Shown here piece after piece: positions 25,251 to 34,825 of a stretch of DNA of 64,000 bases. The DNA is from DASQZK01 sp963809925 (lineage in GTDB: Bacteria; Bacteroidota; Bacteroidia; Bacteroidales; GCA-2748055): the NCBI GenBank assembly GCA_963809925.1, contig CAWELH010000010.1, positions 310,001 through 374,000 on the forward strand. The letters run 5' to 3'. The notes under the pieces were generated by a model that ran no database searches, was not told the origin of the DNA, and saw nothing but the letters and a program-made list of their open reading frames with translations. The position numbers and the translations under genes are program-made. Every line of letters begins with the position of its first letter. The stretch's first letter is position 1.

Positions 25251-25589
25251 ACGTTTCCAAAGCAGACGTCTTCCCTGGCAAGATAAGCAGGTTCCACGGC
25301 TTTACATTCAAGATCGGGGGAATCTGCATTCTTATTCCTTCCTTCTTTCTTTCTTTCTTTCTTTCTTTCTTATCAATTCTACCCACCTCAGTATATCATA
25401 ATTAACATATTCACGGAAATTTTACTGAACAAGCCTTGCTTTACACACTGAGATGCTGGATGCTTCGCGGAGGATCTGTCCAACTATTGCGTTTCATTTG
25501 GGGATATCAACATTATTTTGTTAAAAAATAATTGATTCTCAGGAATTTAATGACAAAATAATTTCAGAACTTTACTCAAAGTTATTACC
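25251..25589. other. Gap with a CTTT microsatellite
   Basis: Non-coding. Contains a run of about seven TTCT tetranucleotides (25343-25371) flanked by imperfect CCTT units. No ORF of quality spans it, so a phase-variation role is not supported. Otherwise nothing was recognised before the transposase fragment. Confidence 0.6.
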
Positions 25590-26096
25590 ATGTTAGGTCA
25601 ACTTGACAAATCACCGCAGTTGGAGATCTTCAGGGAACCCCTTCGTCATAAAATCAGCGAAGATCATGATCTTATCAGGCTTGCAAAAAAAACTGACTGG
25701 GAGGCACTCACCCGTGCACTAAGTGTTCATTATTCACCAGACAAAGGCCGGCGAAGTATTCCCGTACGAAAAATAGCAGGATTACTGATACTGAAAAAAG
25801 TATTCGCCGAAACCGATGAGGGAATCCTTGCCAGATGGTTAAAGAGTCCGGTAATACAGTTCTTTTGCGGAGAAATTTATCAGCAGGATGAATTGCCATT
25901 TAACCGTTCAGAGCTTGTAAAGTTCAGGCGACGCATAGGGCCGAAGGGAATGGCTGTCATCTTTTCTGATGAAATGATGATTTCAATCGGTGAAATCAAT
26001 ACTGAAGCCAGCGATCTTAAAAATTCCCCTGTCTCGAACTGGTCTTTCCTACGTTTTCTCAGATCCATTATTTCGGTAAAAGGAAAGAATTCATAA
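25590..26096 (+). pseudogene. Transposase N-terminal fragment, IS5/IS1182-like (DUF772)
   Basis: 168 residues: 'RLAKKTDWEALTRALSVHYS', 'PVRKIAGLLILKKVFAETDE', 'FFCGEIYQQDELPFNRSELV' and 'KFRRRIG' are the N-terminal domain of DDE transposases of the IS5/IS1182 group. Full proteins exceed 400 residues and carry a DDE catalytic domain; here the similarity stops after ~140 residues and the frame closes in unrelated sequence. No terminal inverted repeats were identified. It is a dead remnant among other broken genes. Confidence 0.72.
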
Positions 26097-26802
26097 TATA
26101 TTTTCTGTCCTGTCTCCAGGAAAAGTTCAGGTTTTATCCTTCCGGAGCCTTCCTTTTTCCAGGCGATATTTTATATCCTTTTTAACTATTTTCTAGCCTA
26201 CTTATTTAGTACCTGTGAGTCATACCGGCTTTTTTCAGTTACATTTTAAATAGAGAATTGAACAGAAATGTGATTTTGATGTTAATGAATAAACGAAAAA
26301 AACCTGCCAATTAATCATAAATTGGTTATATTTAATTCATCAAAGGTCTGTTATTTTACCGGTACTAAAGTCAAGATGCTCTCGTTATTATGAAATTGAA
26401 AGAGGAGTTCCGGTAGGAGGAAAGAACCTACAACTGCCTGGAATTAAAGAAGATGATGGTGAATTGTATCTCTAGGTAAGCAAGTGGTGTTACCTGAAAT
26501 ATGAGGAAGTGTACATCAGGCAGGTGAGCAGACGGGCAATAGATTGCTCAGCTGAAGCCGTACTCTTAAGTTTTGCATTTCCGGCCAAAGCTTATTCATT
26601 GGATTCTAAACATTTCTCTGCGCATTCGCGTGATTTCCGGTTAAAGAAACCTCAAAATTAATCAAAGTACATATCGTGGACGGGTATTCTTATTAACTGA
26701 GTACATGCTTCCTGTTTTTTCATGGTATTAATTCCTTCCTGGTAACACGTGTAAGATTATGGGAGAACAGGATATGATTTGTCTTCACCATTTCATAGCG
26801 TC
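26097..26802. other. Eroded region between transposase fragment and methyltransferase
   Basis: No intact gene. A plus-strand frame from ~26344 to ~26660 reads as protein-like with one internal TAG ('SRCSRYYEIERGVPVGG', 'YEEVYIRQVSRRAIDCSAEA'), suggesting another decayed coding sequence, but I could not assign a family. The rest is AT-rich. Confidence 0.35.
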
Positions 26803-27585
26803 ATGATTAGAACAATTAAAAAAATCGTTAATTTTCCCAAGAGGAAAGATTGGAAAGGCTATAATCTTAGCAGAAAAACATGGTTCCTATCGCTCTTTAC
26901 TGTAAAGCCCATATTTGCATATGAGAAGTTCCCCGAGGATTTTTACAGATCATTTGAGATCGATCGAAACGAACTGTGCAAAGACAAAAGCACGATGGAT
27001 GAAGTCATTAAAATCAAGTATTCAAATTTTGGCCCACGTGTCCTGATGTCAGTGCGTGAGATGATCAATTTATATAATCTTGCTTCAAAAGCCAAAGATT
27101 TGGAAGGCGATATGGCTGAAGTTGGAGTATATCAAGGGGGGTCTGCCATGATCATCTCCAGGGTAAAGGGTGAAAAGCCCCTACATCTTTTCGATACCTT
27201 CGAAGGATTGCCCGAACCGGATAAAAGGTATGATAACAACATGGTTAAAGGCGATATGGACAATACCTCTCTCGATCGCGTAAAATCAACATTGAGTGGC
27301 TACAATAATATTTTTCTCTACAAGGGTTATTTTCCTGAAACCGCCACCACTCTTGAGGATAAAAAGTTTTGCTTTGTGAATAACGATACAGACATTTACT
27401 CCAGCACAAAATCCTTTCTTGAATATTTCTATCCCCGTATGGTAAAGGGAGGTATTATTCTGACGCATGATTATAATGATACCAGGACTCCGGGAGTAAG
27501 GAAAGCCTATGATGAATTTTTCTCAAACCGGACTGAAAACATTGTTGAAATCTGGGACACTCAGGCTTATGTAATCAAAGCATGA
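26803..27585 (+). CDS. TylF/MycF-like class I methyltransferase
   Basis: 260 residues. SAM-binding fold: 'MAEVGVYQGGSAMII' (glycine loop), 'LHLFDTFEGLP', 'KGDMDNTSLDRVK', then 'FVNNDTDIYSSTKSFLEYFY' and 'GGIILTHDYND', which carry the Asp residues that bind Mg in sugar O-methyltransferases TylF/MycF. In most members the first of these reads HLDVD; here NNDTD keeps the key Asp. Such enzymes O-methylate a sugar in secondary metabolites or surface glycans. A WecB/TagA relic lies just downstream, so the locus may once have been part of a glycan cluster. The ATG at 26803 is preferred over the TTG at 26779. Confidence 0.8.
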   Translation: MIRTIKKIVNFPKRKDWKGYNLSRKTWFLSLFTVKPIFAYEKFPEDFYRSFEIDRNELCKDKSTMDEVIKIKYSNFGPRVLMSVREMINLYNLASKAKDLEGDMAEVGVYQGGSAMIISRVKGEKPLHLFDTFEGLPEPDKRYDNNMVKGDMDNTSLDRVKSTLSGYNNIFLYKGYFPETATTLEDKKFCFVNNDTDIYSSTKSFLEYFYPRMVKGGIILTHDYNDTRTPGVRKAYDEFFSNRTENIVEIWDTQAYVIKA

Positions 27586-27750
27586 CTATCGTGCCTGAGT
27601 ACGCCTTTTCGCCCAATTATACCGGAAATGCGTAGCCGGCGTTGCCTGGAAGATCTATAGTACGGTTTCTTCCAACTCTACGTTGGAGAAGGCAGTTAAA
27701 GGAACCTTGTTATCTTTTGCTTTCTCTCCGGATGGTTCAACTTTAGACGG

Positions 27751-27900
27751 TTATCTTCTCATCTCATTCATAATCAGTGAGATAAATTTTATATTTCCCA
27801 AAATATATCGCCCGGTAAGTCTGTGGGGTTCACGAATAAGACGGAAAAGCCATTCCAATCCAGGGTCTGTGAAAAATAAATCTTCAACTTCAAGCAGAAT
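27751..27900 (-). pseudogene. WecB/TagA/CpsF glycosyltransferase C-terminal relic
   Basis: The minus strand reads 'DPGLEWLFRLIREPHRLTGR' followed by 'YILGNIKFISLI' and a TAA. 'GLEWLFRL..EP.RL..RY' is the hallmark C-terminus of WecG/TagA/CpsF N-acetylmannosaminyl/glucosaminyl transferases. Upstream, an in-frame TAA and frame shifts end the similarity after about 50 codons; the catalytic body is missing. It is a remnant of a cell-surface glycan gene, near a TylF-like methyltransferase. Confidence 0.65.
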
Positions 27901-27965
27901 TTAATGATTTTCTTTTTGCTATTTTGGATGCGGTGCTGATTTTATCGAAAAATAAGCATTGAGTA

Positions 27966-28715
27966 CTACTTGAATACATAGCCGAGAGAAAGCTTAAATC
28001 GGTTATAAATCTCTTTCCTGTCGCGCACCAGGACCCACTGATGCTGAGGAGTGAGATGGTAGTTTAGTTCCTGGTAATGGTAGGTAAAACCGAAGGTTAC
28101 GGAGGAATTTTCACTCAGGATCTTTTCAATTCCTATGCCTGTTGTTACGTGTATTCCTCCGCTGGCTTTATAGGAATAATCCCAGTCGGTCCTGTTCTTT
28201 TCGGTCGGAAGTGTATATCCGGTTCCAAAATAAAACACAGGTGCAACATTTTTTCGCGGCGAACGAAATTTTACAAAGCCGGAAAGTGGAACCTCCATCT
28301 CTTCATAAAATTCAATCCCCATACTCGTACCAGCAGAAAAATATGGTTGAAAACGGTAGCTATATCCAATAGCGAACCCTGGAATTACTGGCTTATCAAT
28401 GGTATTATTCCCTGTACGGATCAGTAGAGCTCCTTCAATAATAAATTCAGAACCTGGTTGGTTAAAGATAAACGCTTTATACTCGAACGGCTTCTCGCGG
28501 GTTATGGAATCAATCCTCTGGGTAGCGAATACAAGAATATCACCTGAGTGGTTTAAGATACGGACTTTACTTTTTATACTATCTGTAACGATTTGTCCGT
28601 GGATGATACTCCCGTCTTTCACATAGATGACATCTTCCCATTTCTGTGCCCTGACATTGGAAGAGATAAGGAGCAGCGACAAAATAACGGAAAAGAAGAT
28701 TAAGGTTCTATTCAT
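27966..28715 (-). CDS. Outer-membrane beta-barrel protein
   Basis: 249 residues. Signal peptide ('SVILSLLLISSNVRAQ'), a short N-terminal beta domain ('VIYVKDGSIIHGQIV', 'VRILNHSGDIL'), then alternating amphipathic strands ('GFAIGYSYRFQPYFSAGTSM', 'VAPVFYFGTGYTL', 'SVTFGFTYHYQELNY') and an aromatic C-terminal strand ('RFKLSLGYVF'). This is the usual small outer-membrane barrel plan. No ligand can be inferred. The gene is divergent from the LVIVD lipoprotein gene, sharing ~125 bases of upstream DNA. Confidence 0.75.
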   Translation of the reverse strand: MNRTLIFFSVILSLLLISSNVRAQKWEDVIYVKDGSIIHGQIVTDSIKSKVRILNHSGDILVFATQRIDSITREKPFEYKAFIFNQPGSEFIIEGALLIRTGNNTIDKPVIPGFAIGYSYRFQPYFSAGTSMGIEFYEEMEVPLSGFVKFRSPRKNVAPVFYFGTGYTLPTEKNRTDWDYSYKASGGIHVTTGIGIEKILSENSSVTFGFTYHYQELNYHLTPQHQWVLVRDRKEIYNRFKLSLGYVFK

Positions 28716-28839
28716 GAAGTTTTATTTTACAAATGATGCAACATTCAGACAAAACGTTGCGCTAGTAAAATTAATTTTTTTCGACGCATCCTTAACGACA
28801 CCTTCACCATCTATACTTAAAATCAAAAACCACAGCCTT

Positions 28840-30138
28840 ATGAAAACTATCAGAAACTTTACCCTCTTCTTACTGTTTATCCTGACCCTTTCCGGTTGTC
28901 AGGAGAAAGTAACCGATACATACATGGTGAATTCACCAATATATATGGACTTGCAGTCATTCAAGAAATCGGTAAAAGTAACCGGATCGGAAGATATTGT
29001 ACAGCCCGGTAAAATTTATTTTAAAGATCACTATATCTTTATAAACGAGGCGCTGAAGGGAATTCATGTTATTGACAATACCGATCCCGCCCATCCTGAG
29101 TTCGTATCATTTATCGAAATCCCGGGTAATGTGGATATGGCCATTAAAGACAGCATTCTCTATGCAGACAGTTTCATTGACCTCGTAGCACTTGATATCA
29201 GTGACATCCACAACATTCATGAGGTTGGCCGTGTTGACAGTATTTTCCCCTACTCCGTACCACCTCTGGTCCAGAATAATGCTCTTCCGTTTGTGAATGT
29301 TGATGCCTCTAAAGGGATTGTGGTTGGATGGGAAACCAGAATGGTTGAGGAAAATGTTGCCATCCAAAACAATAATCTCACCTTCCTTGTCAGGAATGAT
29401 ATGATGATGATGGATGGAGGCTTAGTAAACAGCAAAGTTAGTTATGCCAGCAGTGAATCAGGATCCATGTCGGTTGGGGTTGGAGGTTCTCTGGCGCGCT
29501 TCAACATCAGCGATAATTTTTTATACACGGTTGACCAATATAACCTCAGAACTTTCGATATCGATGATCTGTCCAGTCCGCTGCTTGTTTCAGACCAGTC
29601 GATAGGCTGGGGAGTTGAAACTGTATTTCAGTATATGAATAAATTGTTCTTCGGTACCACAACCGGTATGCTCATTTACGATCTTAGCAACCCGTCATCT
29701 CCCAAATATTTATCTTCGTACAACCATATCAGAAGCTGCGACCCGGTAGTCGTGGAGAATGGCTATGCTTATGTTACACTGCGTTCAGGTAATCTTTGTG
29801 GTGAAGCTACGAGCCAGCTTGATGTGATCGACATCTCGAATATATCAGATCCGAAATGGAAACAATCGTATCCGATGCAGGAACCATACGGCCTTGGCAT
29901 CGATAATAGTACGTTATTTATTTGCGACGGAGAAGCCGGGTTGAAGGTATACAATGCCGAAAATCCCAATAACCTGATTAAGATAGCATGGTTCATGAAT
30001 GTGAATGCCTTCGATGTGATCCCTTACAACGGCAACCTGATGATGATCGGGTCGGGGGGGCTATACCAGTACAATTATAACGGTTCGGATGAAATCACCT
30101 TTCTAAGCCAGATACTAATCAACAGCCAGGCGGAGTAA
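28840..30138 (+). CDS. LVIVD-repeat beta-propeller lipoprotein
   Basis: 432 residues. Lipoprotein signal 'LFLLFILTLSGCQEK', then repeated ~40-residue units of the LVIVD type: 'IHVIDNTDPAHPEF', 'LVALDISDIHNIHEV', 'LRTFDIDDLSSPLLV', 'MLIYDLSNPSSPKYL', 'LDVIDISNISDPKW', 'LKVYNAENPNNLIKI'. These form a seven-or-so-bladed propeller on the cell surface. A TTG/GTG-extended frame to 28627 overlaps the divergent barrel gene and was rejected in favour of ATG 28840. A strong terminator follows. Function unknown, probably binding. Confidence 0.85.
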   Translation: MKTIRNFTLFLLFILTLSGCQEKVTDTYMVNSPIYMDLQSFKKSVKVTGSEDIVQPGKIYFKDHYIFINEALKGIHVIDNTDPAHPEFVSFIEIPGNVDMAIKDSILYADSFIDLVALDISDIHNIHEVGRVDSIFPYSVPPLVQNNALPFVNVDASKGIVVGWETRMVEENVAIQNNNLTFLVRNDMMMMDGGLVNSKVSYASSESGSMSVGVGGSLARFNISDNFLYTVDQYNLRTFDIDDLSSPLLVSDQSIGWGVETVFQYMNKLFFGTTTGMLIYDLSNPSSPKYLSSYNHIRSCDPVVVENGYAYVTLRSGNLCGEATSQLDVIDISNISDPKWKQSYPMQEPYGLGIDNSTLFICDGEAGLKVYNAENPNNLIKIAWFMNVNAFDVIPYNGNLMMIGSGGLYQYNYNGSDEITFLSQILINSQAE

Positions 30139-30162
30139 TCCTTACGTTGTCTTTTTTGACGT

Positions 30163-30191
30163 AATCCGGGATCTGTTTCAGATCCCGGATT
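30163..30191. terminator. Strong bidirectional terminator
   Basis: Perfect 13-bp stem AATCCGGGATCTG / CAGATCCCGGATT with a three-base loop, followed by TATTTTT on the plus side. It separates the convergent LVIVD gene and the ABC permease gene. Confidence 0.9.
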
Positions 30192-30251
30192 TATTTTTCA
30201 GTGCAATTCAGCTTTATACAGGATGTCCACTGATACTGACGGGGGCATCCA

Positions 30252-31310
30252 CTATCTCGAGCGTATCTCTTTTCGCATAAAGGAGTGGTAGGAAATTGCA
30301 AAGCATACTACCGTGGCAGCAAGGAGTCCTGTGACCTGCGGCCATACCAGCAATATACTTTGACCCAGCGGTAACGGACCGGGAACGGTTCCCTGAATCT
30401 GTTCCATGGTGAGTGGTCCGAGGCTGCGTACTGCCGGCATTAACAATGTGGAGGTCGACTCGCTGAACAACTGATTGGGCATAATCTGCACCAACAGGAA
30501 TTTCATTTTTTCGTACAAGTAGATCACATGAGGAGAAGCCAGCTTTGAAGGCTCCATGCCTTTTGTGATCAGGTTTACAATTAGAGGATAAAACACCGTA
30601 AAGAAGAGCCATACTGCGATTCCAGCCAGGGCTGATGTTGCCGATTGTTTAAATTGGACGGAGAACAGTACGGAGAGGTTCAGCCAGAAAGCAATGTAAA
30701 CGATCGTAACCAGAAGAAAGATGTTTATTCTTATAAATTCTTCAAAACCAGGTGGTATACCGGTTGCGATGATCCCAATGCCCATAACCAGGTAGCCAAG
30801 TGCAAAGAACAACACACTGATGACCACAAGCGCAGCTGTAAATTTCGCGTTAATCAGATAATCGCGGTATATAGGCTGTGACAGGATCCGGCTGAGTGTT
30901 CCCCTGTTATGTTCCGAATTAACGGTGTCGAATCCGAGTCCGATGCCAAGCAGAGGGCCCAGAAAACTGACAAAAACAATAAATGAAGGTAGGGTGCCAC
31001 TTGAAAGTGTAAATAATTTCAGGAATAGGAAGCTTCCTTCAGGTTGACTGGAATTTACCTCCTGACCGATACCATTCAGGGAAGTGTAGAGGGAGCCCAG
31101 ACAGGTGAGTGAAATGATACCGATCAGGATGACAAAGCGCCAGCTTCTCACATGACCGGATATTTCTTTTTCTACAATCACCCAAAACGGATGAATGATC
31201 CGGTCATTTTTTTTCATCGCTGCATTTTTCCTGGGAAGGGAAAAGAAAAATGAATGATTTGCAGTGCCGCCTTCAGCAATGGTTGCAGTATAATTTGTTG
31301 ATTTATTCAT
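30252..31310 (-). CDS. ABC-2 type transporter permease
   Basis: 352 residues with six or more membrane helices ('FVILIGIISLTCLGSLYTSL', 'SFIVFVSFLGPLLGIGLG', 'ALVVISVLFFALGYLVMGIG', 'IFLLVTIVYIAFWLNLSVLF', 'ALAGIAVWLFFTVFYPLI', 'GLLAATVVCFAISYHSF') and 'GFDTVNSEHNRGTLSRILSQ', the conserved ABC-2 loop. Its start ATG at 31310 overlaps the ATPase gene's stop region, the typical layout for translational coupling; an in-frame ATG at 31352 inside the ATPase gene was rejected. Exporter of unknown substrate, with the ATPase and NEW3 protein upstream. Confidence 0.88.
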   Translation of the reverse strand: MNKSTNYTATIAEGGTANHSFFFSLPRKNAAMKKNDRIIHPFWVIVEKEISGHVRSWRFVILIGIISLTCLGSLYTSLNGIGQEVNSSQPEGSFLFLKLFTLSSGTLPSFIVFVSFLGPLLGIGLGFDTVNSEHNRGTLSRILSQPIYRDYLINAKFTAALVVISVLFFALGYLVMGIGIIATGIPPGFEEFIRINIFLLVTIVYIAFWLNLSVLFSVQFKQSATSALAGIAVWLFFTVFYPLIVNLITKGMEPSKLASPHVIYLYEKMKFLLVQIMPNQLFSESTSTLLMPAVRSLGPLTMEQIQGTVPGPLPLGQSILLVWPQVTGLLAATVVCFAISYHSFMRKEIRSR

Positions 31311-32289
31311 GTTCCGTATCTCCTTCAAAATAACGGTAATAGATATCATCAAGTCCGTATTCTTTTTTACTCAGGTAATTAAGACCGGCACCCGATGCGG
31401 TAACTACACGGGCAATCTCAGATGTAAGGTCCCTGGAACATTCTATATGGTAATGATTTTCTTTCTTTTTAACATTGGAAACTCCACGTATTCCAAGTAG
31501 TAATTCTTTTACTGGGTCCTTACTTCCCGGCAGATCCCCGGTTGCTGCAACAGAATCCACGTTGCGTGTAATCTCGGCTTCTACGGCGTAGGCAATATGG
31601 GAAAACAACTGATGTGATAAGTCACGGATATTACCACTTGCAAGAAGTTTTCCGCTGACGAAAAGGCCCACCCGGTCACACACCTGCTGGACCTGATGCA
31701 AGTGATGGGAGGAGAACAATACAGTAATGCCTTCCTCTTTGCTTAGTTTTACGATCAGCTGCAGCAATTCACGTACACCCGTAGGATCGATTCCGATTGT
31801 GGGTTCATCAAGTACGATGACTTCGGGATCCTTGATCAGCACATCGGCCAGGCCGAGACGCTGCCTCATCCCGTGGGAATATTTGCCGGCTTTTTTATTT
31901 CCTTCCCCGGTTAAACCGACTCTTTTGAGCAACGATTGAGCTTTCTCCGTAGCAGTATGTTCCGAGAACCCATTCAGCCTGGCGGTAAACACAAGGTTCT
32001 CCAATCCGCTATATTCATCATAAAAGCCAACGTCTTCAGGAAGATAACCGACTCTTTTCTTAACTTCGATCGGATTTCTTCCCGGGTCGATACCACACAC
32101 AGATACAGAACCGGAATCGGGTTCCGTGAGACCCATGATCATGAGAATGGTTGTGGATTTACCGGCACCATTAGGGCCGAGTAGACCAAAAACCTCACCG
32201 GCTTTGATTTCCAGAGAAAGATGATCTACGACAATTTGTGTGTCGTACGACTTTGTCAGATCAACAATTTCAATGATATTTCCTGCCAT
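31303..32289 (-). CDS. ABC transporter ATP-binding protein
   Basis: 328 residues. Walker A 'GPNGAGKST', Q-loop region 'VGYLPEDVGFYDEYSG', signature 'YSHGMRQRLGLADVL' (SHGMRQ), Walker B 'VIVLDEPT', H-loop 'FSSHHL'. The C-terminal ~90 residues ('IAYAVEAEITRNVD', 'GIRGVSNVKKKENHYHIECS') are the usual ABC-2 accessory region. It energises the permease encoded just downstream; the NEW3 gene ends 3 bases before its start, giving a three-gene operon. Confidence 0.93.
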   Translation of the reverse strand: MAGNIIEIVDLTKSYDTQIVVDHLSLEIKAGEVFGLLGPNGAGKSTTILMIMGLTEPDSGSVSVCGIDPGRNPIEVKKRVGYLPEDVGFYDEYSGLENLVFTARLNGFSEHTATEKAQSLLKRVGLTGEGNKKAGKYSHGMRQRLGLADVLIKDPEVIVLDEPTIGIDPTGVRELLQLIVKLSKEEGITVLFSSHHLHQVQQVCDRVGLFVSGKLLASGNIRDLSHQLFSHIAYAVEAEITRNVDSVAATGDLPGSKDPVKELLLGIRGVSNVKKKENHYHIECSRDLTSEIARVVTASGAGLNYLSKKEYGLDDIYYRYFEGDTEHE

Positions 32290-32292
32290 GGT

Positions 32293-33444
32293 TTACCTCC
32301 GTCCATATTTCCTAAACAGGTAAAACACACTTCCCAGCGCGATAATAATGATAAAGAAACCTATCCAACCCCAAAGCTGCGGAGTTTTTACCGCAATCCT
32401 GAATGCAGCCTTGGAAGACGCTTCCGGTGTACTCGCTGAAATAGTGGTGGCATAATCACCTGCAATCGCTTTATCACTTGCCTTTATGGTGGCAAAGACC
32501 TGTTCATTTTTTCCAGCATCCAGTTTTTCCAGCTTATCGGGAGTAAAAATTACATTCCATCCGGTAGGAGAGGAAGCACGGAAGCTGACGTCGGTGAGTG
32601 CAGCAGAACCTGTATTTTTAATAACCAGTGGTAGCTTTTTTTCACCTCCTGCGGTGATGTTTGCACTAAGCAAGCCATCTGGTGTTGTCAGTTCCATCTC
32701 GTACGTGCCAGTGACAACAACTTCAAGACTCAGCAATGCAGAGGTAGAGTTTGTCACTGCACGAACAGGGATTTTGTATGTTCCAGCCTCTATAATCTCT
32801 GGTGGTTTAATATCGATATTTATCACCTTAGCGCTGTTTGCTTCAATTTCAACCGAAGTAGCTTGTTTATAATCGGGCTTAAAGGTGACATTCCAGCCTC
32901 TGGGTGCATTGGTTTGAAGAGCATACCGCTGGTTTTCAGCAGTTTCGTTCTTTAGATCCGTTTTGAAGGTAAAGGTTGACTTAGAATCGCCCTCCATATT
33001 GGCCTGATCGGATGTAAATTCGGTTTTATATATCCCTTTCTCCGAAACATTAATTGTCAGTGGAAGGTCATCATATCCACCTCCTACGACCCTGAACCGG
33101 TAGTTGCCCTTATCCACTTTCAGGGGCACGGTAACCCGCAATGAAAATGTTTGTTTCTCACCGGGAAGTACGGAAATTTCCTTGATATTCCATCCTCCTG
33201 ATTTCAGTGTGTACACCCATTCTTTCGGCATAGACGCAAGAGATATACCGACATTTTTTGTGGTACTCCCAGTATTCTTTATATCAATAGTATAATTTAC
33301 TGATTCCCCCGGAGGAACTGATATCCTGGTATAAGGGGTGTACAACTCGATGCCTCCTGCTGCGAAGGTTTTAGATTCTGATGTTACTCCCGGAATAATT
33401 GAGGGAGTTAAAAAAATGCTTACGATGATAGCGCGAAGTAACAT
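32293..33444 (-). CDS. NEW3-domain membrane-anchored protein of an ABC-2 system
   Basis: 383 residues. Signal peptide, then tandem beta-sandwich (NEW3/CARDB-like) domains: 'ISVPPGESVNYTIDIKNTG', 'VLPGEKQTFSLRVTVP', 'LPLVIKNTGSAALTDVSFRA', 'SPTGWNVIFTP', and a C-terminal helix 'LWGWIGFFIIIIALGSVFYL' with basic tail. It is exported and held in the membrane with the beta domains outside. A good Shine-Dalgarno (AGGAGG) precedes the start, unusual for this genome. Such proteins regularly precede ABC-2 ATPase/permease genes; they may present substrate to the exporter (inference). Confidence 0.8.
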   Translation of the reverse strand: MLLRAIIVSIFLTPSIIPGVTSESKTFAAGGIELYTPYTRISVPPGESVNYTIDIKNTGSTTKNVGISLASMPKEWVYTLKSGGWNIKEISVLPGEKQTFSLRVTVPLKVDKGNYRFRVVGGGYDDLPLTINVSEKGIYKTEFTSDQANMEGDSKSTFTFKTDLKNETAENQRYALQTNAPRGWNVTFKPDYKQATSVEIEANSAKVINIDIKPPEIIEAGTYKIPVRAVTNSTSALLSLEVVVTGTYEMELTTPDGLLSANITAGGEKKLPLVIKNTGSAALTDVSFRASSPTGWNVIFTPDKLEKLDAGKNEQVFATIKASDKAIAGDYATTISASTPEASSKAAFRIAVKTPQLWGWIGFFIIIIALGSVFYLFRKYGRR

Positions 33445-33702
33445 GAAATAATCCTCCTGTCTTTAAATTGAACTAAGTATACGATATGCAGAATTTTAAA
33501 ATGGACTATATATCATCATCATATTCAGAGAGTTAAAGAACGTACGATTGGCGCGTCATGTCCAGGAATTCGAATATTCAAAATTGGCAGATTTTAGCCT
33601 TAAAATCTCTTAAGAAATTATAAAAAATGTTAAAGCTTTGTTGGAATCGAAGCTTCATGGACTTTTAACGGGGAGCTATGTCCAAATTTAAGAGATTAAA
33701 GT

Positions 33703-34506
33703 TCAGGAATCAGCTAATCTTATCATTTCTGACGGTTCATTCCTTTTCAGAACTGAAATTGCCGGTCGACCGTTAAGGTGGATTCCTCTCTCCTTCAATG
33801 CATCCATCAGGGCCTGTAGGGCTTTATCGGGCGTATTGTTGTTTTTGCTCAGATGGGCGAGGCAGATGTGGCTGAGATGCTCATTGATGTTGTTTGAGAG
33901 GAATACAGCGGCTTGAAGATTTCCCAGGTGTCCGTGATCCGATTGTATCCTGGTTTTTAGATAATACGGATACTGGCCATTGATTAGCATTTGCTCGTCG
34001 TAGTTCGACTCAATGACGAGAAGATTGGCTGCTCGTATATACGTTGACGCAGTCTCACAGATGTACCCCAGATCAGTGGCGATGGTTAGTTTTTTATCTC
34101 CGCACCCGATATGGAAACCGATGGTTTCGGGGGCATCATGATGGACGGGGAAGGCTTCGATATCGAAACCAGCCAGATCGAATTTTTGTTGCAGTGTTAT
34201 CGCATGGATGCAGTCGGCGGGTATTTTTTTCTGCGGAGATAGTATGCTCTGCCAAATCCTGTGTGTGGTGAAAGCCGGCAGGTGGTTTCTCCGGATCAGC
34301 ACTTCCAGTCCCCGGATATGATCTGAATGGTTATGTGTAATCAGTACACCCATAATCATCTGCATGGAGATTCCGTTCTTCTGCAGGAATTTACGAATAG
34401 CGAGTGCGGATATCCCGGCATCGATAAGTATTCCATGGGACTCATTTCCAAGATAATAACAATTGCCGCTGCTGCCGCTGGAAAGGCTGCAAAAATTCAG
34501 GTTCAT
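33703..34506 (-). CDS. MBL-fold metallo-hydrolase (YycJ/WalJ-like)
   Basis: 267 residues. Metallo-beta-lactamase motif 'THNHSDH' plus 'FCSLSSGSSGNCYYLG' near the N-terminus, 'PVHHDAPETIGFHI', 'IATDLGYI', 'IESNYDEQMLI' and 'LAHLSKNNNTPDKAL'. This matches the YycJ/WalJ subgroup of the family, linked in Firmicutes to DNA replication/repair and cell-wall control; its substrate is unsettled. It stands alone between the NEW3 gene and a small membrane protein. Confidence 0.88.
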   Translation of the reverse strand: MNLNFCSLSSGSSGNCYYLGNESHGILIDAGISALAIRKFLQKNGISMQMIMGVLITHNHSDHIRGLEVLIRRNHLPAFTTHRIWQSILSPQKKIPADCIHAITLQQKFDLAGFDIEAFPVHHDAPETIGFHIGCGDKKLTIATDLGYICETASTYIRAANLLVIESNYDEQMLINGQYPYYLKTRIQSDHGHLGNLQAAVFLSNNINEHLSHICLAHLSKNNNTPDKALQALMDALKERGIHLNGRPAISVLKRNEPSEMIRLADS

Positions 34507-34552
34507 CTAACTATTATAAGTGCATCCAAAGGTAATCGTTTATGGTATATCT

Positions 34553-34825
34553 TCAAGAAAATGAAGCCAGGCTTTTAATGTATAAACGAAATACATTCAA
34601 TAATATGGAATGTATGTGAAGCACCGCCACTCTGAAGATCATTATCCCCGCGATCAGGGTAAGGAGGTAAAAAACGAAAGGCGGCAGATCGCCCAAAATA
34701 ATCATAAGAACAAGGAACAGAGCATCACCGATGATAAGCATCCAGCCAACCCAGTTTTGCAAACCCGTATCAAGAAGTGCTATTCCAAGCAGAATAAGGC
34801 CTGCTTCAGTCAGGATCACATACAT
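34553..34825 (-). CDS. Small hydrophobic membrane protein
   Basis: 90 residues with three hydrophobic stretches ('VILTEAGLILLGIALLDTG', 'VGWMLIIGDALFLVLMIIL', 'FYLLTLIAGIMIFRVAVLHI') and a short cationic end. No family recognised. It starts upstream of and is co-directional with the MBL gene (46 bases), so they may be co-transcribed. Confidence 0.5.
   Translation of the reverse strand: MYVILTEAGLILLGIALLDTGLQNWVGWMLIIGDALFLVLMIILGDLPPFVFYLLTLIAGIMIFRVAVLHIHSILLNVFRLYIKSLASFS

Noticed and set aside
25336..25386. CTTT microsatellite as phase-variation switch
   Set aside because: No real gene or promoter lies over it; the overlapping minus-strand ORF has repeat-derived Lys/Glu runs only.
28627..28839. 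N-terminal extension of the LVIVD protein
   Set aside because: It runs over the divergent barrel gene, and the lipoprotein signal begins at ATG 28840.
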